Assembly: GCA_951230915.1 (NCBI GenBank)
Contig: OX579637.1
Coordinates: forward strand, 37,076,001 to 37,140,000
Direction: 5' to 3'
Length of the DNA stretch: 64,000 bases
DNA from: Antitrichia curtipendula
Lineage: Eukaryota; Streptophyta; Bryopsida; Hypnales; Leucodontaceae
Made by a program: the position numbers and the translations under genes. The notes beneath the pieces were generated by a model that saw only the letters and a program-made list of their open reading frames with translations, was not told where the DNA came from and did no database searches. Within the stretch, counting starts at the first letter, position 1; each line of letters begins with the position of its first letter. Below are positions 46,801 through 60,140 of the stretch, piece after piece.

Positions 46801-49606
46801 AAAAGGCTTTGAAGGTTTCTAATAGCTTAAGGCCATTAGCTATGCCATGGTAACGGATTAAATTTTAATTTGTCCTTCATTTAGGTTTTGTTAAATAGAC
46901 CTATATAAGTGGTATGAAAGTAATTTTCATATAACACACATGACGCTCCTCAAGTGTGGATATCACATAATCCTTCTATGGGAATATTGGGTAGACAAGT
47001 AGTCAAATCATAAGATTTTTTCATATCTAAGAAATAGTCTAGCAGATTCCCTTTGCTTTTACTAGCATCAATTTGTCCTACTTTATGGCTGATTTGATGG
47101 GATCTTCTCAGACAAAGAATACATGGGCATTTATACAATTAGTAATGAACTAAGTGTGTAACCACTTCTTATAGCTCCTCTTAGTCATTATTTCACAGTT
47201 AAGAGGTGGACTATACAAACTATGGTATGGGAAAATTTTCACATGCCTCGGTTTTAATCAGAATCAAAGACTGATTTTAACTCACAACATAAGGGATGAT
47301 CTGATGTCACAAGATGACTTATTAATCAAAAAAACTTGAATTGATTACCAGGCAGCTGATGGGCTTGGTGATCTGTTAATCCCATTGGAAGCATCCCATT
47401 ACAGGTGATTGATGTTTGCTGAAATTTATTAGTGACTGATGTTTGCTGAAATTTATTTTTTGGGAGCTTGGGACATGGTCTCACAGCATGTCAAAGCTGC
47501 CTTGACCTGCCATGCCCATCTGCCTTGTTGACCCAGACATTAAAGGCACTAAGCTAATCCATGTACTATGGCTGAAAATTCCTTCAGTTAAAGCCAAATT
47601 CTTATGTTAGACTCTCTATCCCCATTAGATGCATTCTTTTTTCTGCCTTTGGATTGCTGAGGAAGAATGACTCTAGACTTCTGATGGATATGCTGATCTG
47701 CTGACTTGTGGTGTTCTGGATACACTTAGAGTTGTCAAAATTTTAGTGCTGTGCACTACCAAATATTGCATAGTGAAGCTGGTTTACTATTGTGATTGGA
47801 TCATGGCTTCTTCCCAGAACACTACTTAGGTTCTTGACAGTTTGAGGAATTTTTGTTTGTAGTATGTTTTGTCTATTTTTTCTCTAAGTGAAAGCTATAG
47901 CATGCGTTTAGGGGCTTAAAACACCTGGTGTATCCTCACTAACCTTACTTTGTGTGTGGTTTTTGGGACGGGCACAGGTGAGGCCCCAAACCTCTTGGAG
48001 ATTGATGCGGCACGAATTACACACTATTTTCTTCATATATGTTACTTTTTGTCTACATGGTGTTAGAAATTTTACAATGTACTATGCTTGTAAATGATTC
48101 TAATATATGATGTTATTCTACTTTGGAGAACAAAGTCTATTGCATAAGTATACATGGACATACAAAGTACTTAGAATGACAATTTCTTGAAATTAGAAGA
48201 CTTGTCTTATGAATGTTGTCTATTGTTGTCTTTACAATTTAGACATGCACTTGTAAATTACATATAGGATGATTGTAATTGAAACTATTTATACCCTAAG
48301 TATATGTAGTTACTTTGCAATGTTGTAACTAGGAATTATACAGGTTGCCACTACAGCTCCTGTTTGAGAATTGCTTTGCTTCAAAATTAGCAAATAAGTG
48401 CCCAAGAATTTGGGATGTTCCAGATAAGCTATTTTTTTTCCACCAAAAAAATGGGGAGCAAATTTATCGAACCCCTTGGGAATTCATTAAAGAAACAAAA
48501 AGTGATTTTTAATATTAGAATGCTAATGAATGTTCAACAAAAGCGCAAGAGCCTCTTTGATGATCTAGCACTTGAAATAACTTGTGGTAGCCCATTCAAG
48601 AAACTCTTGCACTGATGTATGAAGTCCACACACGTCCTTTTATATTAGCATGAGCTTGGAATGTCAATTGTTATGGGATAATCACAAGTACTAACTATGT
48701 CCAAGCACATGTTCTACATAATGTATAGTAATTATAGATTTGTAGATTCTTGAAAATTGAAAACTTCTACAAGTCAAATCTTTGAATAGTCATTTGTGCA
48801 ACATGTCTCAAGAACATTCAAATGCGGCAATTGTATCAATTGTAACATCTTATTTATATCACATCATGTATGTATCTACAAAATCAATGTAAGGAGCACT
48901 TGTTCTTTCAAGAATTCCTTTTCAAAATTTGAAGTGCTCAAAGAAAGGAAAAAAATGGGGAGCAAATAATTTGTTGAGCCCCTAGAAGGACAAGACAATC
49001 CTAAATTCTAAAAGTTTGAATTGAAAAGATTGAATTTGAAATAAATGACCCGTACATATATGTTCATAATTTTTATAGGGGTTCAAAGTCATATGACTTT
49101 AGATGATGTGTGCATAAAAAATAGGGTCATAGATCACATTTACAAAAATGATTCATGGAGTGAATTCTTGTTTGAAGAAAAAACATAGAAGCAAATTAAA
49201 AAAATAGGGAACAAATGCTTAGGGAACAAGTTTCTTTGCTTGTCCATTTTACTAGCAATATGAACCAAAAAATGTTTCATTTTAGATGTTGTTTCAATTG
49301 TGAATCATTATGTCTATCTCAAAAGTGTTCACCTAGGTCATTTATATTGTAAAATCCTAAAATTTATTGGCGGAAATTAAATTTCAAATTTGTAGATTTA
49401 ATTAATGAATATATATTTTTATTAATATAGGATATATTTAATTAGACTAAATTTATTTTGATTTCCTTTGGTGTAATTAGTACATTAAACATGTTTAAGA
49501 ATTTAATCACTAAGTATTTCAATAATATATCATTGTAACTTCATATTCAAATTTTAAGAAGTTGTGACAAATCTATAAATTAAACCTCAAGCAAGTTCAC
49601 GAATAA
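46801..49606. other. AT-rich region without supported genes
   Basis: I found no conserved motif, splice-consistent ORF chain or clear repeat on either strand. Two passages resemble each other (AAAAAATGGGGAGCAAAT at 48447 and 48955), suggesting an old short duplication. Confidence 0.4.
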
Positions 49607-49618
49607 ATGGAACGTGAA

Positions 49619-49812
49619 GGCAAATTCAAAGTCAGCCATTGGATGCTCCAAGATCCAACGGTGGGAAGGCTAGGCAGGCAAATTGAATTTCAGCCCTCGG
49701 ATGCCCAAGATTGGACAGCGGGAAGGCCACGCGCTCAGATTGAATTTCAACCCTTCGATGCCCGAGATTCAATGGCAGGAAGGCCACGCAGGGTCACTGA
49801 ATTTCAAGCTGC
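49619..49812. repeat. Tandem repeat, ~63 bp, three diverged copies
   Basis: Each unit carries AATTGAATTTCA or a variant, then TCGATGCCC, GATT and GGAAGGC. An in-frame ORF spans it, but only because of the repeat period. Confidence 0.7.
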
Positions 49813-50038
49813 TTAATTGAGGCAAGATCAAGCTGCTACATTGAAGCAGTCAGGACCGTTAGTAAATACAATGGCTCCATGGCGGTTTTACAAGCTGGAT
49901 TACACTTAATCAGTCTGACGCATTAATCCCATTTGCTTAGGTTCGTGGATCTGAATTGGCACTTTATTCCAGAGCTAGTAACTCCCTGACAATCCAAAAT
50001 CAACGGCCGAGATCAATTGCGCAGAAGTACGTAAAGTA

Positions 50039-52456
50039 CTAATTTGTACTCTGGGTCAAAAACAGTACACAAGGTTTTTGCCGAAATTGCTTAGGCGTAG
50101 CATACTTACACCCCGGATGAACTCGTGACTGATCCGCCATGCGTAGTACTAGGTCGGTTGCCTGAAATGCAGTATACCCAAGGTCGAAAGCCGTGTCTTC
50201 TAACATGAGGTTTACTCCGGATCCTCCGTCCACCGGAACTCTTGGTACAAGACATCCTTCCACTTCCACCTCAAGTTCCGGTGCTCCGTAATCTTCCATA
50301 CGAGAGAAGTTGACAGCTACCGAGGGTAGCTTCAACCTTCTCTTTCATCTCCTTGTCCAAGCTTCAGGAATTAGTTTCTGATAATTCGTGTTGTCATGAA
50401 GGAATTGTCCGATAGTCACGTTAGCTTTTTGATCTTTGATGTCTTGTACAATGTCGTACTCATCAACTTTCAGATCCGGATTGATGACAACCGGAATGTC
50501 ATTAAACATGACCTTCCGAGGTGCGGTTTCTGTAGAATCCTCTAGTGAATCTAAGTTCCTCCGTACCTCTTGACTAACGTCAATATGGATCGGGGAGGGT
50601 CCTACCCCCTTTTCTAACTCTACTACGGGTCGGATTGGTTCTATCCGGACAGAGTGATCAGAATCACTGCGTTCCGTATCACTGGATCCGGATCTTCGGT
50701 ATCTCCTCTGCTCATTATTTCTATATCTCTCTACCCGGTTTTTGGTGGAACTTCGGGTTGTAACACGATGAACAGGTTCTTCTTGCCTTTTCGGAAGTTC
50801 CACCCTTGATTGTCATTTTTCCGGATTCTCAATTCCGGTAGTAGAACCGTAATTGAGAGCGGTTTGCTCTCTCGGGGGAACATCTACCTGTCTGTAGACA
50901 GTCCAAACCTGTTGAGGTTTCGGACACTCACTACTTATATGTCCGTACTCAAGACAATTCTGAAAAGGAAGAACTAATGGTGCCCCTTGCCCATGTCCTT
51001 TGTGGGGACAAGTGTTGGCGTAATGTTGGGGACTGCCACAGACAAAACAGGTTTCGGGTGGAAAACGAGAAGGAGGATAATTACCTTGACTAGATCCGCC
51101 CATCGTGATGTGTGGGTTCACATTCGTCCGGACCAGTTGCTGTGGCATCCGTCCCCTTCCGTAACCCGTCTGAATCTGAAAAACCGGGTTCACTCGTTCT
51201 TCATAATCGCCTTCCGGTTCCGGTAGCGTGTAGTACACTCCTTCCTCATCCACAAAATGAATTTGCTTCTGAGGTCCTTGGCTGCACTCACTTGCATAAT
51301 GTCCGGGTCTTCCGCATTTTGTACACCAGACGTTGGTGCGGGTTGTTGGCACAGTCCGTCTTGGCATCCGGTTATCCGCCAGGTTGACCTTGATCGCCTC
51401 CAAGGATTCTTGGATAGTCTTCATGAATTTCTTGGAGTCATCATCCTCGACCTTCACTTTGACAGTTTTTCGGCTAATCTTCTCATTCTTGCCGCGAGCC
51501 GTTCTCCTACTACTGGAAGCTTCCGGTTCACTTCCGGAACTGTTTGTATCCGTTGCTGACGCGTCCGTCCCGCTTCTGGAACTCGCAGTTTCGGAATCGG
51601 AAAACTTCCGTCTTCTTCTCTCCTTCCTCTCGTACTTTTTACTCCGTCCTCTATTGAACTTGTCACTCTTCTTGACGGATCTCCTTAAAGACTGGGCGGA
51701 GTTCTCATAATTTTGAGCAGACTCCATAGCCTCCAGCAAAGTAGTGGGCCTGCTTTGACGGATCTGGAAGGCCATCTCTTCCGGAAATCCTGCCACATAC
51801 CATTCCACTTGTATACTCTGGGCTATGTCTGTGGTCAATTTCTTGATCAAGGCCTTCACTCTCTGCCCATATTTCCAGACTGACTCATTGGGATGCATTG
51901 TTACTTTGTTCAACTTCCCCAATGCCCTAGCCTCTCCATTGACCTCTTTAAATGTTCTTAGGAATAATTCTGTCAGGCGATTCCAGTCCACCCGGGTAGG
52001 TTCCGGAACATCTTGGTACCACCGGAGGGCTTCTCCCTTCAATAATCTCTGAAATATCCGTTGCCTGGCAGCTGCATCCTCTTGATTTGCAGCAGCCGTG
52101 GCCTCAAATTCTCCCATCCAGTCATCTACATCTTTGGTTCCGTCTCCACGGAATCTACTGTACCGGAGTCGAGTGGTAGTCACCATTATCGCTTCTTTAA
52201 AAGGGATATCCTCCTCAGAAGAATCTAGTGAAACCTCCCTATCCGGTCCCTCAACTACTCGTTCCGGTCCGGTGTCTACTTCCGGATTCGCGACAGGTTC
52301 CGGAAGATTCCCTGGTTCTGCTCTTGTGTCAGAAATAACTACCAAATCTTCCTCTACCTTAGACGCCGGTATTCCGTATATCACTACTCGTCTAGTAGCG
52401 TCGTCTAAGCGTGTGGAACGACGTCCTATCGGAATTCTTCCTTGCGGTCTACTCAT
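50039..52456 (-). pseudogene. gag-protease reading frame of the LTR element
   Basis: Opens MSRPQGRIP. A retrotransposon gag domain (about residues 105-250; WMGEFEA, GEALRWYQDV, W..L...FL..F) is followed by an Arg/Ser-rich stretch. Two CX2CX4HX4C knuckles come next (CTKCGRPGHYASEC at 378, CFVCGSPQHYANTC at 470). A third knuckle at 501 has its second Cys changed to Tyr. A TGA at 50810-50812 separates gag from a linker, and a second TGA at 50345-50347 precedes the protease start. That start contains the active-site-like VDGGSGVNLM, close to the retropepsin D-S/T-G region. The frame is unchanged across both stops. A programmed gag-pro stop is possible for the first, but the second plus the lost Cys suggests decay. 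The pol part is absent. Confidence 0.8.
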
Positions 52457-52576
52457 GAAGTCGAGACTTACTATACTCTCAATCTCTACTTCATTGATAT
52501 CCGGATGTAAATCCGTACTTCCAACTATTTGCTATCGTCCGGAATGACTCCAAACACTTGAAACAAACTTTCAGAA

Positions 52577-52594
52577 TCCCCGACAGCGGCGCCA
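52577..52594 (-). other. Primer-binding site (tRNA-Asp-like class)
   Basis: Minus strand TGGCGCCGCTGTCGGGGA lies four bases after the LTR end. It closely resembles the GGCGCC..GGGGA primer site of plant Athila/Tat-type gypsy elements. Confidence 0.75.
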
Positions 52595-53695
52595 AAAGTG
52601 TCGCACGCGTAGTTAGCACGTAAGTACCTTTAACACAAAAATGTGGTAAGATGACACGAGTTATCGTCCCGGTGAATTCTACTATGTTGGTACAAGTTTC
52701 GGGTATCCGGATCACTTTCAAAAACACCCCAAGCAATCCGTACAATCGATCACTCCCTTCCGGAATCTAGTATTTTCCGGATTCTAGTCCGGATCCGTCT
52801 TCTTCCGGAATCCGGTTCCAATTCTCTCAAGTAACTGGTTTTAGATACCCCTGTTTCACCCTCAGGGGGCCCACTATTGATCTTTCCGAGGGGCAGGGAC
52901 TTGCCACTTTTGGTTCACACTTTCTATCCGTAACAAACAAAACAAACACCCAAGAATTATACTGTAATAGCAAAGAGAGAATCCGTACCCTCACAATCTT
53001 CCGGATGACTTATCCGGAAAATAGGTCACACAAGGCCCGGTTAGATCCACCTTACTACAACGACAGATCCAGACTTTTTGGATTGTAGTGTTGACTTCCT
53101 AGCTCTCGAGTGCTCCGGAGGTTGGCAGACCTTCCGATGGCTGGGTAAATTCCTCTAGCGGTTGCTTATCTCCACACGGAATCCTCCCTGGACTTCCGAA
53201 CTCGCACCCTCACCCGTAACAGGCTTCCACCGGATCACCGTTCCAGCAAATTAAAGGCACCACGCACAGCTCCTCTTTCACACGTCTAAAGGTCTTCCGT
53301 CACAGCATATGTATCCTTCAACTCAAGAATCCGGACTCCCTCTCACACACTCTCACTCACAAACCAGCGTACGACTCAATCATCAACGCGATACGCAAAA
53401 AGATGATCAAATTGATCTCCGGTAAACTCCGATTAAATGACAAGAAAGGGAATGACAGGCCAACAAGCCAGATTGCCCTTAAAAACAAAAAAAAAGCGGC
53501 CAAAAAGACCCACACAAAACCCGGCTAACGGCCAACTAGAAATCCGGCTAACAGTCCTAATAACCGTTCCGGCTAAAACGGAAATCCGTTGAAAACCTAA
53601 AAGTCCGGAACTAGGGGCCCACAGTCCGGGTTACCCGTTTCCGGAAATAACTAATAAGACAAAATCCTAACTAAAAAGATAGCCATCCGCACTAG

Positions 53696-55603
53696 TCATT
53701 TGCGGGGCTTCTTCGTTGATGGCCCGGCCCTGAGATTCGCTGGAGTAGGCTTCTGGGTAGTCGCCTTTGGTGGAGTCCTCTTCGTTGCCGATCGAGTCCG
53801 GATTTGAGGCGGATCAGAATCCGTGTCATCTGATTGGGAGTGAGACTCGGCGGGTTCCTCTTCCGTCTCCTCAATCTCCAGCGGCTCCTCGATCCTTGTG
53901 TGTCTCTGCCGTATCGTCTTTGTCTCCGTTAGATTGATGACGGTGTTGCCCGGATTCGCTGGTGGCGGAGTGTTCTGCATATGCATAAACCTTTCCGGAT
54001 CGGTCCGGGCAGGATTCCGGATACTTGCTGCTGCTATGGCCTCAGCTTCCATCTCCGTCAGCTGGAGAGGCGAAAATAGGTTTACCGCCGCTTGTCTTCC
54101 GGTTGACCCCTCCTGGACAGTGGTCTGCGTGCCCGCGTCCTTCGGTGTAGTGACTTCCGGATAAATCACCACATGAGTGGGGATTTCCGGATTCCTCCTT
54201 TCCGTTGAAGTTTCGGCCCCTTGAGTTTTTTGGAACTCTCCTCCCGGGAGATCTGCGAACATTGCCTGGTCGAGCAGGTTCGGGTCAAGGCTCCCAATCA
54301 GCTGTCGCATCTCCTTTAGTACTCCCTCCATCCGGGCCTCGAAATCCGTTAGGATGAGTACGACCTTCGTTCCGGTGATGTGTCCTTGGGCCACCATCTG
54401 GGAGTTCCAGAGTTGCGCCCTAGAGATGGTGCTGGCCGGAAGGTCGACCAGTTCTCCCAGCTTCCGCACTAGGGCCATCGCCTCCATCACCTTCCGATTC
54501 GCGATGTGCATCTCCCGTTCCGACCACTGGTGTTGGCTCCGGAGTTGATCCCTTTCCTCTTGAAGACTCCGGATCTGGTTGTACAGAACCTTGACGTCTT
54601 CCGGATTCGGTCTTCGTGCGATGGCGGCTAAGATCTCCCTTTCGTCCTTCACTCCTAGCGTGTTGCAGACGTCTTGGAGAACTGCCGCCATCCGGTCGTT
54701 CACCGTCCTCGTCGTTTGCAGCCAATGAATGGCGCTCTCGACCAGATCCGTGTCCAGGTGCGGACTTTCCGGTTGGACGGAACCTTCCGCCACTTGCTTC
54801 CCCCATGAGCCTCGGTCAGTGGACTTCCGCCTGCTGGGTCCGGCCTTTTCCGGTGTGGTCTGGGTCTCCTCCGGAACGTCCTCCTCCTCTGATTCCGGCT
54901 CCTCTGGCTGCAGTTCCGGTTTCAGTCCGTACTTGAGGAGGTTTTGCCCTTTCTTGTACATAAGCTGCTCCGGCTCGCTCAGGGTCTCCATCCGGTGGTA
55001 CAAGTGAAACAAGTAAGGGCTTATGTGATTGGACTTCCGTCCCGCAATCCCATTTGCCAACTTATCCACAATGGTGTGAATAAGTCCGCCCTAGTTCATG
55101 GGTCTTGGAGGCGGGTTTATCCTATTTCCTAGAGCTCCGAAGATGGTGTTTGCCACCGTGATGGTTACCCGGCTGGGCTTCTCCGGATACAGGATGGGAA
55201 TCAGGAACTCTAAGAGTTGCTGATCCCGGGCGTACACGCAATCCGTCGCCGCGTATCCCTCCTTCGGGTCGGCGGAGTTCCGGAATCTTTTCGCCGCAAA
55301 CTTCTCCGTCTGCCTAGCCCATCCTAGCCCCCTGTTAATGGCGAAATACGTTCCGGCCCAGAGCTCTTGTGTCCAAGCTCTTGGGCGGCCCCTCACCGTC
55401 AACTCATACTGATTGGGAACTCCATAAACGAGTTCTTCAATCATCCCCTCACTCTTCAAGTCCCACGGGCGGTGTAGGAATCCGACACAGCCCATGACCT
55501 CTAAATCTTCCTTCAACTCCCGATGACGATCCGTATTGAACAGGATCACGGGGCTGACAGTCCGGGCAGTCACCGCCGGTTTCCGAACTGGAGTTTCCGC
55601 CAT
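53696..55603 (-). pseudogene. ORF inside the LTR (about 635 codons, one in-frame TAG)
   Basis: Starts at MAETPV (the position equivalent to MAESS in the other copy) and ends TAG at 53696-53698. An in-frame TAG at 55091-55093 lies where the related copy has Trp (VHWGRVI). N-terminal half: MGCVGFL, NQYELTVRG, FLIPILYPEKPSRV, ANTIFGAL, ISPYLFHLYHR and LLKYGL. It then has an acidic segment, a long coiled coil (LRSQHQWSEREM, KVMEAMALVRKL), GHITGTKVVLIL, an acidic region and a basic Lys/Arg tail. No known enzyme motif. It sits downstream of the LTR TATA box and upstream of the primer-binding site, so it would be the first ORF on the element's genomic RNA. Confidence 0.65.
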
Positions 55604-55738
55604 CTTGACAGTCTTCCGGAACTGCACCGACCTCACTTCCGCTTCCTATCTCGATCCTATCTCACCACTCTTTCTCTCACTAAACGTACTCGCGAAAATG
55701 CCACAGAGAAAAGAGACCGAATGAGAATGGCGGCGGGG

Positions 55739-55747
55739 TTTATATAG
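55739..55747 (-). promoter_or_regulatory. TATA box of the LTR
   Basis: CTATATAAA on the minus strand, about 135 bases before the MAETPV start and about 275 inside the LTR. The other LTR has a weaker CTACTTAAA at the matching place. Confidence 0.6.
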
Positions 55748-56020
55748 CGGCAGGAAACCCTAAGTTCTCGACCCGGTGGAGTTCCCGTAAGTTCCCTAGC
55801 CGGAACCCCTATGATCCGGAACTTCCGGCTATCCGGCTACTAGTTCCGGAACACTGTATTAACCTAATTACGATTTTACCGTTCCTACAAAGGAGATCTT
55901 TTCTAATTTAGGTTTCTAGCGTCTAAGTTTCTACACCTATGCAAAAATTTCAAAGTTTTTCTCCTATTTACCTCTCTTTTATGTATTAGGTTTGGTTTCC
56001 GGATGTTCCGTAACGTTACA

Positions 56021-59000
56021 TGGATTTGGGCCATGCCATCAAGCCTAGCCCATGATCGTCACTTATTGATGCTATTCTCTCTTTTTAATTGTTAATCTCA
56101 TCTAATTTCTTCCTAGGCCACATGCCACTAATTTTGCATGGGGTTTTCTTAGATTAGCAAAAATAATGGTCACATCATGGTTGCAACTCCAAGATTTTTT
56201 TTAATCAAGGCTTTTTTACCAAGGACCTTCCTAACCGTGTTAAAAACACAAGGGATTGAAGGTGGTTTCTTCTCCTTATTAGTGAGGTTCCCTTTAATTT
56301 AAAAGATTTTAATTTTTAGTTCAACAAAATTAAATCCCCAATTCGAGATGATAATCCCTTCTAAATTAGGAAATAGCATTTAAAAGGCCTTTTGAGCCAT
56401 TTAACCACGATAGGTGGTTTGGTCTAAACATCTTGCCTTAATTTCCACCTTCTAATGCTAATTAGTTAATTTTAATGCCCAAATGACCTCGTGAGCCGTT
56501 TTGGGGGCTCACAGGGGGCCCTTTCATTTCAATCATTGTGGCACTAGCAACCGGCCGCGAGTCTAGAGTCGCAGTTTTTGTGTCATCCTTGTCATTTGCC
56601 TCCTCGTGAAAATTCACATCTCGCTAGGATCAGGCCTCAAGTTCCTCCAAATTTGTCCTCCCCTACGTTTCAACAAGCTCCATTTCTACACGCTCAGTTT
56701 TAGAGGGCACCTTCACTTCCATCACGTTAGTCTCATCCTTGTTTCTCAATGCTCATATTGCAAGACATAGTCTATTGGAGTCAATGTTATGCTCACCCAA
56801 ATAGTAGGGACAAGAGGATACTTTTGTTAACTAAAAAAAATTGAACCGTTGGTATAATATATGTAACCAGATGACGTCTATTTGTTTCTGTGGATGAGTG
56901 CTATGCCGTTTTCAATTGCATAAGATGAAAAAATGCATGCTTAATAGTATTGGGTATGGCCAATTTTGAAACTTGTATAGGAATAGGAGCGCAATACTGA
57001 CGGAAAGAAAGAGTCCATGGGACTGATAAGTCGGAGTAGGAAAATGTATTTATAACCCTACATTGTAAAGTAGCGCCAAAAAAACAAAGAAAAAGTGATA
57101 CATGTACAAGAAGCAACTCAGCGCCTCTACTTATTTATCTAAAGAGGTAGCAAAAAAAAAGAATTGCACATCATTGGTTCACAGGAAGAGGAAAATGAGA
57201 GTTCGGTCAAAATGCAAATAAGAGGGCCACTAATTGATCTTTGCTGGGACCAACGCTTAAAGGCTTGTGCAAAGGGGGATGGCGCCCTCAAATGCCTCTT
57301 GCCTCCGCTCCCAAATCACAGTATTGGCGTAATGCAATGATGGATGTTAGAATTTTACCAACGGAGCCAATGTGCTTTGTAAACCAGCTCCATAGCTACT
57401 GATGTCACTTTTTGAAGCTTTTAGATTGCCATCTCAGGTTTTTTAGTGTAACTAATATGATGCTCATTGATCTTGATAGGATTGCAAAGAAGTGAGATTG
57501 GCAAATATAAGTGAAGGTTTAGGAAATGAAGGGGTGGTAAGAATGAAAACATTCCATATCTCATAGAAAAATCATCTCCGTGTTTGGAATTAGCCACAGC
57601 AAGATACTTTTAATAACTTTCAATTTGATTGTTTCATAACCTTTTCTATAGTACCATTTGATTTTTGGCCATCGCCATTTGGTCTTTTTAGGTTTGCACA
57701 TGTATCATTGGAACTTGTACGTGGCGATTGGCATTGGTCATTGGCATTTGTACATGGCCATGGCAATGATTAGTGTTATGTCCAAAATTACATTCCATAG
57801 TAGTTCTATCGCAAGCCTCAAGACAACTGGGGTGGCACAAAGTTTAAAGTTTAGTGATCATAGCCGTTCAATCTAAGCCTTCTATTGGAAATACTGTAAA
57901 ACTAATTGTATTGGTTTGGAATTTTATATGACTATGAACTTTATTCTATGTAGTGTGGAATATCAAATAATGTGAATTACCTACCAAATATTTCACCATT
58001 AGAAAATTGAGAGGTTGAAATATTCACACTAGTATGAATAAGTTCAAAAAGTGTAGATTGTTCCTATCAGTGTGGCCAATATTATATAAAATAAAGTATG
58101 TCGCACCATTTTGGCACTACAATCTAAGATTCTAAAGATCCCTCCTTTGAAACGGGCAAGGCCCAACAACTTGAAGGGAAGAGAAGACTTGTACATTTCC
58201 TTACACGTGACGTAAAAATAAAGGGAATGTCAAAGTTTTGCAATATCTATTAGACCTTAGTTCTGTCTTGATGCATTAGAACCTTATAGCCAACCTTTTG
58301 CAGTTGTTTCTAGTTGAATTCTTGGCACAATTGTCTTAACCCTTTACAATCCAAAGCGGTTTTCAAAGTCCTTATTTAGTTCCTGTCATCTCTAGGAATG
58401 AAATTTGCCATTACATGGTTTATTAAAAATAGTATAAAATTTGGAAAAAACTCGTACCTGCTCTAAAAGATGTTGTAAATCCAATGGTGGATCTTCAAGA
58501 TCTTAACATCTACTTGAAGTTGTACAATTAGTATTTTGGAGGAAAGCATCAAGATCCTCTACTTTTTTAGTGTATACCAAAGATAAAATCTTGTTTTCTC
58601 ATCAACTCACGGGTGGACGTGATACTAAACTTCTTTGTGCTTCAATTGATACAACTTGTGGATGAAATCCATCATTCTTCAAAATTCTATAGAGCCTTGA
58701 AGTTCAAATATGTTGTTTCATTGATGGATGTATGGAATTTTATACATGAATTTTGTAGTCCTCTTTTGTTTTGCAACAAATCAAACAATTGAACCATAGA
58801 GAATACTTAATATGAACCATGTACAAGTAAAAACAAAATTTGTAACCTCAATCAATTGCAAGAAACACCTCTAAGTATATTTCCTTCTATCTTGCCAAAC
58901 TTTGCTATATTCACACTATTCTACTATATGATGCAAGATTCTTTGATGTATAGTTGCATATTCAAAAGAATTGGAAGTATGCTTTTGTGAAAATTCATTT

Positions 59001-59410
59001 TTGGTGAGATGTAGGATATTAATCCCCATACTTGTTCAAAATACATCTAAGCGTGATTCATTACAAAAAAAAAGTTATTCCAAATATTTGACATTTGGAG
59101 ACCCATTTAGTTCCTTTTACTCTGAAGATTAAACTTTTGTTTTCAATTCTTTGTACCAGACCAATAACTAGGCTTTTTACGCCTTTCACCCTTCTTTTAG
59201 AACTGAGAGCATTACATTTCTAGCCTTGCGTCTGCTACCCTCTAAGTTGATGCACATAAAGGCTGAGAGGCGCTATTTGACGTAGGATAGCCCTCTGTTT
59301 GCCTATCAACACAACAATTGAAAACATGCAAACGGTTTGTTAGCCCTTGTTAGCCCTTCTTTTGCTTGAGCAAAACTTCTAAGACTTCTCTGCTCAAATC
59401 CTGTAGCATG
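56021..59410. other. AT-rich interval, no supported gene
   Basis: I see no long ORF, splice-consistent exon chain or repeat array here. Short ORFs show no recognisable motif. Confidence 0.4.
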
Positions 59411-59412
59411 AG

Positions 59413-60140
59413 GTGGTATAGTCTAACCTCTTTAATATGACACTCTATTATATGACAAACACGATAATATGACACATTTTTGCGCGACTAACCGTTTTAG
59501 TCTAAAACTCCCTCCATAATACAACTATGACACATGATAATGCAACACTTTGAGACCCCCACTTTGTCATATTATAGAGGGAAATAAATGCATTAAAAAC
59601 ATGTGATTATGTTGGAAATAAGCTGTGAACGCTAGGAACGAACCGTGAATGTTGACAACAAGCTATCAAGGTTGAGAATACATGGGCAAGCAATGGACCG
59701 ACGTTGCACCACCGCCAAGCATCCCGAGCCAATCTCAAGTCCAAAATATTAAATCTCTATTCAAAATTATAGAAAATTCTGCCTTTTTTATGTTCATATT
59801 GTTATAGAATTTGAAAATGTATTGGGGAGATGACTGTAGCCAATCATGGTAAGGAACATCATAGAACTTTAGACACCTTTGTACCTAATTTATAAACCTG
59901 TTACTTGAGGATTTTTTATGTGATATTTTCAATGTTATGAAGTTCTTACAAGCTATTTACAATACCTTTTTTGTGCCTTTTTCCTCGTAGATGTTTTTTT
60001 GCAACACTTAGGGCATCTACTGTTGTGTATTTCATTAAAACCTCAAAAATGCGACATTTAGGTCCAAAATGTCATATTATCAATTGTATGATAATTCTTT
60101 GATACGACACTTTTCTTGTTTTCTAAACTTGTCATACTAA
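59413..60140. mobile_element. Possible pogo/Tigger-like MITE remnant
   Basis: AGTCTAACCTCTTTAATATGACACTC and several TATGACA / TGTCATATTATAGAGGG motifs resemble the ends of pogo-type elements. A related inverted end (TTTAAAGAGGTTAGACT) lies at 61754-61771, so a larger 2.3 kb element is another possibility. No transposase is present. Confidence 0.3.

Larger units (their letters stand above)
50039..56020 (-). mobile_element. LTR retrotransposon, Ty3/gypsy-like, 3' half missing
   Basis: On the minus strand the order is LTR (56020-52599, TGT...ACA), four bases, a GGCGCC-type primer-binding site, gag, and the start of protease. The element ends near 50039 with no reverse transcriptase, integrase or second LTR in the window. 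Hexamers of the TCCGGA/TTCCGG type are very frequent across it. Gag and protease share one frame, interrupted by TGA codons. Confidence 0.75.
52599..56020 (-). repeat. 5' LTR, about 3.4 kb
   Basis: Minus strand begins TGTAACGTTACGG and ends GCGACA next to the primer-binding site. The right border is supported by similarity to the LTR start at 29322. No second LTR is in view, so the exact length rests on the TG...CA ends and the primer site. Confidence 0.65.

Noticed and set aside
21513..55093. Reassigned stop codons (TAG/TGA read as sense)
   Set aside because: Genes in the same window end properly at TAG (dioxygenase, C48) and TGA (B3); the in-frame stops are better explained by mutation of transposon copies.
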